From: DASZTU01 sp035493835
GTDB taxonomy: Bacteria > Pseudomonadota > Alphaproteobacteria > Rhizobiales > Devosiaceae
Direction of reading: 5' to 3'
Length of the DNA stretch: 12,265 nucleotides
NCBI GenBank assembly: GCA_035493835.1
Contig: DATJHO010000127.1
Location: forward strand, 1-12,265
Part shown: positions 6,752 through 12,265 of the stretch, one piece after another
Numbering within the stretch: the first letter of the stretch is position 1
Layout of the letters: each line of letters starts with the position of its first letter
Program-made: the position numbers and the translations under genes
Notes under the pieces: model-generated
Database searches by the model: none
The model's input: only the letters and a program-made list of their open reading frames with translations
What the model was told of the DNA's origin: nothing

Positions 6752-7490
6752 AGAGGATGTGGCCATTGACGAAACTCGCTGCATCGGACGAAAGGAAGAT
6801 GGCGGCGCCGCCCAGTTCGGCGGGGTCGGCCCAGCGGCCGGCGGGCGTGCGCTTTTCCACCCAGGAATTGAACTCGACGTTCTGCAGCAGCGCCTCGTTG
6901 AGCTCGGTGCGGATATAGCCCGGGGCGATGCCGTTGATGTTGAGGCCATGCTTGGCCCAGTCGGTCGCCATGCCGCGGGTGAGGTTGGCGACGGCCGCCT
7001 TGCTGGCCGAATAGGGTGCGATCGAAGCGCGCGCGACATTGCTCATCACCGAGCAGATATTGATGATCTTGCCACGGCCGCGCGGGATCATTTTCCGCGC
7101 TACCGCCTGCCCCACCGTGAACACCGAGGTGACATTGGTGCGCATCACCTGTTCGAACTTTTCGGCCGGAAACTCTTCCAGCGGCGAACGAAACTGCATG
7201 CCGGCATTGTTGACGAGAATGTCGATGGGGCCGAGCTGGCTTTCAATATGGCCAATGCCATCGGCAACACTATCCTCATTGGTGACGTCGAAGGCGACCG
7301 CCTTGACCGTCGCGCCGCCTGCGGCCAACTTTTCTGCTGCAGCGCCCAAGGCTTCCGTATCGCGGCCGTTGATCACGATCTCGGCACCGGCGCCGGCCAG
7401 CGCCTCGGCAATGCCGAAACCGATGCCGCGGCTCGAGCCGGTGATGACGGCGCGGCGGCCCTTGAGGCTGAAAAGCGAAAGCGTGTCCAA
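6720..7490 (-). CDS. idnO: Gluconate 5-dehydrogenase (SDR family)
   Basis: A classical short-chain dehydrogenase of 256 residues that closely follows the pattern of E. coli IdnO, which reduces 5-keto-D-gluconate to D-gluconate with NADPH. It has the cofactor motif TGSSRGIG (17-24), NNAG (94-97), catalytic S147, Y160 and K164 (YSASK), IAPGYIRTELN, and the IdnO-like tail KRTPAGRWADPAELGGAAIFL and FVNGHILYVDGG. The start is a TTG at 7490, preceded by GGAG with a six-base spacer. There is no ATG in a sensible position, and the frame upstream is repeat-derived. gntK overlaps its 3' end, so the two form an operon feeding gluconate into 6-phosphogluconate. The substrate is inferred from similarity and the gntK partner. 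Another sugar-acid SDR activity cannot be excluded. Confidence 0.87.
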   Translation of the reverse strand: MDTLSLFSLKGRRAVITGSSRGIGFGIAEALAGAGAEIVINGRDTEALGAAAEKLAAGGATVKAVAFDVTNEDSVADGIGHIESQLGPIDILVNNAGMQFRSPLEEFPAEKFEQVMRTNVTSVFTVGQAVARKMIPRGRGKIINICSVMSNVARASIAPYSASKAAVANLTRGMATDWAKHGLNINGIAPGYIRTELNEALLQNVEFNSWVEKRTPAGRWADPAELGGAAIFLSSDAASFVNGHILYVDGGFTATV

Positions 7491-7590
7491 GATAATCTCC
7501 GTCTCTGCACCGTCACACCTTGATAAGGAGCCGGTCTGGCGCCAGCAAGGGGCGGAGGGAGAATTTGAGCGAGGCGGGGGTGCTTGGCTA

Positions 7591-7641
7591 CCCCTCGCCG
7601 GCCTGCCGGCCACCCTCTCCCGGAGGGGCGAGGGCGAGGGG
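7591..7641. repeat. Palindromic intergenic element between idnO and gnd
   Basis: CCCCTCGCC (7591-7599) pairs with GGCGAGGGG (7633-7641), and CCCTCGCC also with GGCGAGGG (7627-7634). An inner hairpin GCCGG-CCTG-CCGGC lies at 7597-7610. The layout resembles the dispersed 'acccctc...cggcc...ctctcccg...gaggg' palindromes common in rhizobial genomes; that link is from memory. It lies in the 269-base divergent gap, about 120 bases before gnd. The rest of this gap should hold the promoters of idnO and gnd, but I could not identify them with confidence. Confidence 0.5.
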
Positions 7642-7759
7642 GCGCCCGGAGGCACCACATCGTTACTCCGTCAGCCTGAATAGGGTGGCATCCCTTTCTC
7701 GCGCGTGTCAAAACAGCGCCAACCCCAGACTTTGGTAGCTCTTCCGAAGGAGAAGAATA

Positions 7760-9178
7760 ATGGCATCCGCTGATATCGGCCTTGTCGGCCTCGCGGTGAT
7801 GGGCTCGAACCTGGCGCTCAACATCGCCGAGAAGGGTTATACCGTCGCGGTGACCAACCGCACCGCGTCGAGGATCGACGAGTTCATGGGCACCGCCAAG
7901 GAGCAGGGTCTCGCCGGAAAGGTGATGCCCGAGGCCGACCTTGCGGCCTTTGTCCAGTCGATCAAGCGGCCGCGCTCCATCATCATCATGGTCAAGGCCG
8001 GCAAGCCGGTCGACGACATGATCGAGCAATTGCTGCCGCACCTCGAAAAAGGCGATGCCATCCTTGAATGCGGCAACTCGCTTTATACCGATACGGCGCG
8101 GCGCTTCGACTATTTGACCCCCAAGGGCATCGGCTACCTCGGCGTCGGTGTTTCGGGTGGCGAGGAAGGGGCGCGGCACGGCCCCTCGATCATGGTCGGC
8201 GGTTCCGAGGAGCAGTGGCACAATGCCAAGCCGGTGCTGACGGCCATTGCCGCCAAATACAAGGGCGAGCCCTGCTGTGCCTATCTGGGCAAGGGCGGCG
8301 CCGGCCACTTCGTCAAGACCATCCACAACGGCATCGAATATGGCGACATGCAGATGATCGCCGAGGTTTATGGGGTGATGCGCGACGGGCTGGGGATGAA
8401 CCCCCTCGCCTGCTCGGAAGTGTTCAAGCAATGGAACAAGGGGCCACTTAACTCCTACCTCATCGAGATCACCGGCCATGTGCTGGCCGCCACCGATCCC
8501 AAGACCGGCAAGCCGCTGGTCGAGCTGATCCTCGACAAGGCCGGCCAGAAGGGCACGGGCCGCTGGTCGGCGATTGCCGCGCAGGAAATGGGCGTTCCGG
8601 CCACCGCCATCGAAGGCGCCGTCGCCGCGCGCTCGATCTCGGCGCTGAAGGATGAGCGCGTCGCGGCCGAGGCCATCTACGGCAAGCGCAGTGCCGGCAA
8701 GGCCGACATCAGCCTCGACGACCTGGAAAAAGCGCTGCTCGCCGGCAAACTCGTCTCCTACGCACAGGGCTTCGCCGTGATGGCCAAGGCCTCGGAAGAG
8801 AACGGCTGGAACCTGCCGCTGCCGACGATTGCCAAAATCTGGCGCGCCGGCTGCATCATCCGCTCGGGCTTCCTCGACCAGATCACGGCGGCATTCGACA
8901 AGGGGCCGGTCTCGAACCTCTTGGTGGCGCCGGATTTCGTGACCATCATGAAGGGCACCCATCCCTCGCTGCGCAAAGTGGTTGCGGCCGGCGCGCTCGG
9001 CGAATTCCCGCTCATCTGCCTTTCCGCCGCGCTCAGCTATTTCGACAGCTACCGCATGGCCAAGGGCACGGCCAATCTCATCCAGGGTCAGCGCGACTTC
9101 TTTGGCGCCCACGGCTTCGAAATGGTCGACCGTCCCGGCGAACAGCACGGCAAGTGGCCGTCCACCCTCGGCAACTGA
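7760..9178 (+). CDS. gnd: 6-phosphogluconate dehydrogenase, decarboxylating
   Basis: This enzyme oxidises and decarboxylates 6-phosphogluconate to ribulose 5-phosphate with NADP+, in the oxidative pentose phosphate pathway. At 472 residues it is the long, homodimeric form, about 470 as in E. coli. The motifs are GLAVMG (10-15) for the cofactor, NRT (33-35) typical of NADP preference, VSGGEEGARHGPSIM (131-145), and HFVKTIHNGIEYGDMQ (183-198) with the catalytic Lys and Glu at K186 and E193. The C-terminal part has the conserved GTGRWS and IWRAGCIIRS. The ATG has an excellent binding site, AAGGAG (7747-7752), seven bases upstream. It is divergent from idnO-gntK, which produce its substrate, and is followed after 21 bases by the MOSC gene. 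Confidence 0.97.
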   Translation: MASADIGLVGLAVMGSNLALNIAEKGYTVAVTNRTASRIDEFMGTAKEQGLAGKVMPEADLAAFVQSIKRPRSIIIMVKAGKPVDDMIEQLLPHLEKGDAILECGNSLYTDTARRFDYLTPKGIGYLGVGVSGGEEGARHGPSIMVGGSEEQWHNAKPVLTAIAAKYKGEPCCAYLGKGGAGHFVKTIHNGIEYGDMQMIAEVYGVMRDGLGMNPLACSEVFKQWNKGPLNSYLIEITGHVLAATDPKTGKPLVELILDKAGQKGTGRWSAIAAQEMGVPATAIEGAVAARSISALKDERVAAEAIYGKRSAGKADISLDDLEKALLAGKLVSYAQGFAVMAKASEENGWNLPLPTIAKIWRAGCIIRSGFLDQITAAFDKGPVSNLLVAPDFVTIMKGTHPSLRKVVAAGALGEFPLICLSAALSYFDSYRMAKGTANLIQGQRDFFGAHGFEMVDRPGEQHGKWPSTLGN

Positions 9179-9199
9179 ACCCAACCAGGGAACAGCCAC

Positions 9200-9841
9200 A
9201 TGCGCCTTCTGAGCATCAATGTTGGCCGGGCGGCGCATATTGAAGGGCACTCCGCGCTGACCGGCATCTGCAAACGGCCGGTCAGCGGCGCCGTTGCCAT
9301 TGGCACGCTCGGGCTCGAAGGCGATGCCGTGCTGGACCAGAAGCACCATGGCGGGCTCGACCAGGCGATCTATCTCTATGGCCAGCCCGACTACGAGTTT
9401 TTCGAACACGAAACCCGGCGGGAAATGGCGCCGGGCCTATTCGGCGAAAATCTCACCGTCGCGGGGCTCGAGAGCCAAACGCTGCATATCGGCGACCGCT
9501 TCGAGATCGGCGAGGTGCTGCTGGAAATCACCTCGCCGCGCATTCCCTGCGCAACCTTTGCGGCGCGGATGGGCGATCCACATTGGGTGAAACGGTTTTT
9601 CGCGGTCAATAGGCCCGGCGCCTATTGTCGCGTGCTCGCGCCGGGCCTCATCGAAGCAGGCATGCCCATCCGCTACATTCCGTTCGCCGGGCCAAAAGTG
9701 CCGCTGGTCGAACTGATGCACGACTACAAGAACCCCGCCCCAGAGCGCATGCGCTATCTCATGCAGGCGCCGATCCACCGCAAGCTCGTCGAACGCTATC
9801 AGGGGCACCTCTTCCCATCCGCCGTTTCGGAACAGCCATGA
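9200..9841 (+). CDS. MOSC-domain protein (YiiM-like)
   Basis: A 213-residue, free-standing MOSC-domain protein. MOSC proteins carry sulfur or the molybdenum cofactor on a conserved cysteine. YiiM-type members reduce N-hydroxylated compounds in some bacteria. The fold marks are GLEGD (38-42), KHHGGLDQA (48-56), FGEN (81-84), LHIGDRFEIG, and the cysteine C117 in SPRIPCATFAARM. The region after about residue 150 (DYKNPAPERMRYLMQAP and on) resembles the helical C-terminal part of YiiM-type proteins. AGGGA (9187-9191) precedes the ATG. The gene starts 21 bases after gnd and its stop overlaps the next start (ATGA), so the three probably share an mRNA. The link to gnd may be positional only. Confidence 0.88.
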   Translation: MRLLSINVGRAAHIEGHSALTGICKRPVSGAVAIGTLGLEGDAVLDQKHHGGLDQAIYLYGQPDYEFFEHETRREMAPGLFGENLTVAGLESQTLHIGDRFEIGEVLLEITSPRIPCATFAARMGDPHWVKRFFAVNRPGAYCRVLAPGLIEAGMPIRYIPFAGPKVPLVELMHDYKNPAPERMRYLMQAPIHRKLVERYQGHLFPSAVSEQP

Positions 9842-10212
9842 ACGCCGACAACATCCTCATCGCCTATTTCGTGATCACCGTTGCCAATGTGCTGGTCGCC
9901 GCCGGTTTTGCCGCGACCGGTATCGCGCGGCCGGAAGCGATCGCGCCGGGCGACAACAGCCAGCAGACCCGCATTTTTGCGCTCTACGCCGCCGCCCGGG
10001 CACTGCCGCTGGCATTCGTCACCATCGTCGCAGTTGTACTCAACGCCACCGAGGCGGTGATCTGGCTGGGCGTCGCCGCCGGCATCACGCAGCTTGCCGA
10101 CGCCGCGATCGGCCTCAAGCAGCGCGATTTCCGCAAGACCTTCGGCCCTGTGGTCATCGCCGTGCTGCAACTGGCGGCCTTTGCGGCGCTGTGGACGACC
10201 GGGGTGGTGTGA
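9838..10212 (+). CDS. Small four-helix membrane protein of unknown function
   Basis: A 124-residue, very hydrophobic protein with four likely membrane helices at about 6-28, 45-69, 72-94 and 103-122. Short basic turns (GLKQRDFRK, 92-100) separate helices 3 and 4. I do not recognise the family and see no catalytic motif. The start ATG overlaps the MOSC stop codon (ATGA at 9838-9841), the usual sign of translational coupling. The open frame extends upstream, but that part is the MOSC gene read in another frame. It probably sits in the inner membrane. The link to the MOSC protein is inferred only from the overlap. Confidence 0.8.
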   Translation: MNADNILIAYFVITVANVLVAAGFAATGIARPEAIAPGDNSQQTRIFALYAAARALPLAFVTIVAVVLNATEAVIWLGVAAGITQLADAAIGLKQRDFRKTFGPVVIAVLQLAAFAALWTTGVV

Positions 10213-10418
10213 CGGGGCGGGTTTGAGCGTCGGCCAAGGTCTCGCGACATAGTCCCATGAGTTGAAGCATTCACCTTCCTCGTCCTGGCCGGGCTTGCCC
10301 CGGGGGATGACGATGCGGCAAGGGGCGCGACCAAATGCTGACGCCGCGACGGCATCACCTCGCACGCGCACGCGTCAACTCACCCGGATCATGCTCTCAC
10401 GATTGCGGCCCCATCGTC

Positions 10419-10592
10419 TCCCTCCCCCTTGAGGGAAGTGATCAAGGGTGGGGGTTGTTTGCAACGAGCCTGGCCCTTGCGGGTGGGAACAACCCCCACC
10501 CCGCTGCCGCTGCCGCGGCCTTGTCCGCTTAAATCGCTCCACTGGAGCGATTTAACCCGTCGGGTCGCTTCCAAGCCCCTCAACGGGAGGGA
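10419..10592. repeat. Composite palindromic element with inverted ends (MITE-like)
   Basis: The ends are imperfect inverted repeats: TCCCTCCCCCTTGAGGG (10419-10435) against the reverse complement of 10576-10592 (TCCCTCCCGTTGAGGGG). Inside lie a perfect 14-base inverted repeat (GGGTGGGGGTTGTT at 10446-10459, its complement at 10488-10501), a GCAA/TTGC pair within that loop, a 27-base palindrome (10529-10555) and ACCCG-T-CGGGT (10555-10565). No coding capacity is evident. It begins 21 bases beyond the ispG stop codon, so it would fall in the ispG 3' untranslated region and could also stop transcription. Confidence 0.6.
10529..10555. repeat. Near-perfect 27-base palindrome
   Basis: TTAAATCGCTCCA (10529-10541) and TGGAGCGATTTAA (10543-10555) are perfect 13-base arms around a single C. 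It could be a protein-binding operator, a cruciform, or the stem of a terminator for ispG on the minus strand, 58 bases after its stop. There is no T-run after it, which argues against a plain intrinsic terminator. Confidence 0.7.
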
Positions 10593-10613
10593 AAGCTGCG
10601 GCACGACCGTGCC

Positions 10614-11855
10614 CTACTCCGCGGCCGTCGCCTTTTCGCCGCTGCCGAATTTCTGCTCGATATACTCCGCCACCATTACCTTGAACTGGTCGGCGACATC
10701 GTGCCCGCGCAGGGTCGCGACCTTCTTGCCATCGATGAAGACCGGCGCGGCCGGTGCTTCCCCGGTGCCGGGAAGCGAAATGCCGATATTGGCGTGCTTG
10801 CTCTCGCCCGGGCCATTGACGATGCAGCCCATCACCGCCACCGTCAGCGTTTCGACGCCCGGATAGCGCTCGCGCCATTCCGGCATCGAGGTGGAAAGGT
10901 GGTCCTGGATTTCCTTGGCCAGCACCTGGAAAGTCTCCGAGGTCGTACGCCCGCAACCGGGGCAGGCCGCGACCACCGGCAGGAACTGCCTGAAGCCCAT
11001 GGTCTGCAGCAACTCCTGCGCCACCCGCACTTCCTGCGTGCGGTCGCCGCCCGGCTCAGGGGTCAGAGAAACGCGAATGGTGTCGCCAATCCCCTGCTGC
11101 AGCAGGATGCCCATGGCGGCCGAGGAGGCGACGATGCCCTTGGAGCCCATGCCCGCCTCGGTCAGCCCGAGATGGAGCGCATAATCGCAGCGCGCGGCGA
11201 GTTCCTGATAAACGGCGATGAGGTTCTGCACGTCCGAGACTTTGGTCGAGAGGATGATGCGGTCGCGCCCAAGCCCGATCTCTTCCGCCCGCTCGGCGGA
11301 AAGCAGCGCCGACTGGATGATCGCCTCGCGCTGCACCGCCGCGGCGGAGACCGGACTTTCGGCCGTTGCGTTCTCGTCCATCAGCCGGGTCAAAAGTTCG
11401 GCATCGAGCGAGCCCCAGTTGACCCCGATGCGGACCGGCTTGCCGTATTTTATCGCCAGCTCGATCATGGTCGAGAATTGCAGGTCGCGCTTTTCGCGGA
11501 AGCCGACATTGCCGGGATTGATCCGGTATTTGGCCAGCGCCTCGGCGCAGGCCGGATGGTCGGTCAGCAGCTTGTGGCCGATATAGTGAAAATCGCCGAC
11601 GATCGGCACGTTGATGCCCAGCGTGGCGAGGCGATCACGGATATGCGGCACGGCGGCGGCGGCTTCATCGCGATCCACCGTGATGCGAACGATCTCCGAG
11701 CCCGCGCGCCAGAGCTGCGCCACTTGCCTCGTGGTCGCCTCGATATCGGCGGTATCGGTGTTGGTCATCGACTGCACGACGATCGGCGCGCCGCCGCCGA
11801 CCATGACGCCACCGACATCGACGCCAACCGTTTGCTTGCGCGCAGCCAAGCTCAT
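10614..11855 (-). CDS. ispG: 4-hydroxy-3-methylbut-2-enyl diphosphate synthase (flavodoxin)
   Basis: The next-to-last enzyme of the MEP isoprenoid pathway. It reductively opens MEcPP to HMBPP using a [4Fe-4S] cluster. The cluster ligands are C298 and C301 (ACPGCGRT) and C344 (GCIVNGPGE), with E351 as the fourth-ligand/acid position. The TIM-barrel part shows VQSMTNTDTADI, RITVDRDEA, YRINPGNVG, VRIGVNWGSL and LGLTEAGMG. At 413 residues it is longer than E. coli IspG (372), with a longer stretch between the CxxC and the third Cys, which is usual in alphaproteobacteria. I chose the ATG at 11855 because GAGG lies six bases upstream. An ATG at 11894 would add 13 unlikely residues. It stands alone, divergent from the DUF1232 gene. 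A weak TTGCGC/TATTTG pair with 17-base spacing lies upstream, unproven. Confidence 0.96.
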   Translation of the reverse strand: MSLAARKQTVGVDVGGVMVGGGAPIVVQSMTNTDTADIEATTRQVAQLWRAGSEIVRITVDRDEAAAAVPHIRDRLATLGINVPIVGDFHYIGHKLLTDHPACAEALAKYRINPGNVGFREKRDLQFSTMIELAIKYGKPVRIGVNWGSLDAELLTRLMDENATAESPVSAAAVQREAIIQSALLSAERAEEIGLGRDRIILSTKVSDVQNLIAVYQELAARCDYALHLGLTEAGMGSKGIVASSAAMGILLQQGIGDTIRVSLTPEPGGDRTQEVRVAQELLQTMGFRQFLPVVAACPGCGRTTSETFQVLAKEIQDHLSTSMPEWRERYPGVETLTVAVMGCIVNGPGESKHANIGISLPGTGEAPAAPVFIDGKKVATLRGHDVADQFKVMVAEYIEQKFGSGEKATAAE

Positions 11856-11902
11856 TTCGCACCTCGTTTTCCGGCCGACAAATAAGCCTTCCACATTAGG
11901 GG

Positions 11903-11920
11903 CGCAATGTTGCGATTGCG
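11903..11920. promoter_or_regulatory. Small inverted repeats in the ispG/DUF1232 divergent gap
   Basis: CGCAA-TG-TTGCG (11903-11914) and the overlapping CGCAAT...ATTGCG (11903-11908 with 11915-11920) lie midway between two divergent genes. They could be a shared operator. The repeats are short, so chance is a real alternative. Confidence 0.25.
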
Positions 11921-11933
11921 TGATGGGGAAGTC

Positions 11934-11961
11934 TTGATCCGGTCCCGACCCTGCCTAAGTA
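11934..11961 (+). promoter_or_regulatory. Possible promoter of the DUF1232 gene, leaderless if real
   Basis: TTGATC (11934-11939) and TAAGTA (11956-11961) are separated by 16 bases. The ATG at 11969 lies only seven bases after the -10-like hexamer, so transcription would begin at or next to the start codon. No good ribosome binding site is seen before this ATG, which would fit a leaderless mRNA. The -10 match is weak. Confidence 0.25.
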
Positions 11962-11968
11962 AAGAAGC

Positions 11969-12265
11969 ATGACCCAGCCCCGCATCTCCCTTTTCGCCCT
12001 CATCGGCCGCTCGGCAATCAGCCGGCTATACCTGTTCCGCGAGGAGGCGCTGACACTTTGGCGCGCCTTCTGGCACCCCGAAACGCCGCTGCCGATCAAG
12101 GCGGCAACGCTGTTCGCCACCCTGTACCTGGTGAGCCCAATCGACCTGATCCCCGATTTCATCCCCTTTGCGGGCTGGATCGACGATCTGGTGCTGGTGC
12201 CACTGATGGTAAGCCTCATCGTCCGCTTCCTGCCCCCGCACATCGCGGCCAAGCCGGTCCGGGCT
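11969..12265 (+). CDS. DUF1232 (YkvA-type) membrane protein, C-terminus cut by window edge
   Basis: The frame opens at ATG 11969 (MTQPRISLFALIGRSAISRL) and stays open for 99 codons to the end of the window. The signature SPIDLIPDFIPFAGWIDDLVLV (residues 56-77) is the core of the DUF1232/YkvA family. These are short membrane-associated proteins of unknown function, usually of about 90-140 residues. Hydrophobic stretches are at about 44-68 and 74-87. The upstream sequence aaagaagc is at best a weak binding site. It is divergent from ispG, with 113 bases between the starts. Only a short C-terminal part should be missing. Confidence 0.85.
   Translation, partial: MTQPRISLFALIGRSAISRLYLFREEALTLWRAFWHPETPLPIKAATLFATLYLVSPIDLIPDFIPFAGWIDDLVLVPLMVSLIVRFLPPHIAAKPVRA

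Larger units (their letters stand above)
10213..10613. other. Repeat-filled gap between convergent genes
   Basis: There is no credible gene in these 401 bases between the membrane protein gene and ispG, which converge. A hairpin CCGGG/CCCGG (10289-10303) lies in a 'cctggccgggcttgccccgg' motif. From 10419 to 10592 there is a composite palindromic element, described separately. Short open frames of 65-145 codons here are repeat-derived. Confidence 0.7.

Noticed and set aside
6752..7039. N-terminal extension of the gluconokinase frame (about 96 codons)
   Set aside because: This part is idnO read in another frame. Only the part from about 6751 downward matches gluconokinase.
7491..7658. N-terminal extension of the idnO frame
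   Set aside because: It runs through the palindromic repeat. SDRs of this type begin a few residues before the cofactor motif, and the TTG at 7490 has a good binding site.
7373..9409. Open frame of 678 codons on the minus strand across gnd
   Set aside because: It is antisense to gnd, which has complete family motifs and a strong ribosome binding site. Long antisense frames are expected at this GC content, and the translation shows no known domain.
10335..10604. Small open frames on both strands (65-71 codons)
   Set aside because: They lie within the composite palindromic element. Their peptides simply translate the repeat.
10701..11885. Open frame of 394 codons on the plus strand
   Set aside because: It is the antisense shadow of ispG, whose cluster ligands and barrel motifs are all present.
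1..12265. CRISPR array, defence island, prophage, integrase or toxin-antitoxin pair
   Set aside because: I found no regularly spaced direct repeats, no recombinase or phage gene, and no small paired genes of toxin-antitoxin type.

Overview
The window looks like a stretch of chromosome from a GC-rich alphaproteobacterium, most likely of the Hyphomicrobiales (a Devosia-like organism). The pointers are the L32 protein sequence, an IspG of about 413 residues, a bacterial NDUFS6-type zinc-finger protein of complex I, and intergenic repeats of the kind I remember from rhizobia and their relatives. No database search was possible, so the genus is a guess. I see no rRNA, tRNA, CRISPR array, phage or transposase gene. 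The content is mostly housekeeping and central metabolism.

Layout. Positions 1-149 (-) hold most of rpmF, cut by the window edge. A 350-base gap follows with a GC-rich inverted repeat pair. ispA (FPP synthase) and a YbaK-type tRNA deacylase form a tight pair (500-1888, +). A UlaG-like metallo-hydrolase (2021-2797, +) faces an alpha/beta hydrolase (3032-3787, -) across a repeat-rich gap. A complex-I-type zinc-finger protein and a FAD monooxygenase form a second pair (3901-5412, +). ogt, with a recognisable promoter of its own, follows at 5516-6061 (+). It converges on a gluconate pair, gntK and idnO (6191-7490, -), with a REPIN-like inverted pair between them. gnd, a MOSC-domain gene and a four-helix membrane protein run together at 7760-10212 (+). 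A 174-base nested palindromic element lies at 10419-10592. ispG (10614-11855, -) and the start of a DUF1232/YkvA gene (11969 to the edge, +) close the window.

How the genes fit together. The clearest functional group is idnO-gntK with the divergent gnd. It can reduce 5-ketogluconate to gluconate, phosphorylate it, and decarboxylate 6-phosphogluconate to ribulose 5-phosphate. ispG and ispA both serve isoprenoid synthesis but are far apart and not co-transcribed. ogt and the tRNA deacylase are repair and quality-control enzymes. The zinc-finger gene with its FAD monooxygenase may touch respiration or quinone chemistry, which is inference.

I do not find a convincing new multi-gene system. The most unusual signal is the structured repeats: several different palindromic element types occupy five of the intergenic gaps, and the one beside ispG has five nested or adjacent inverted repeats.
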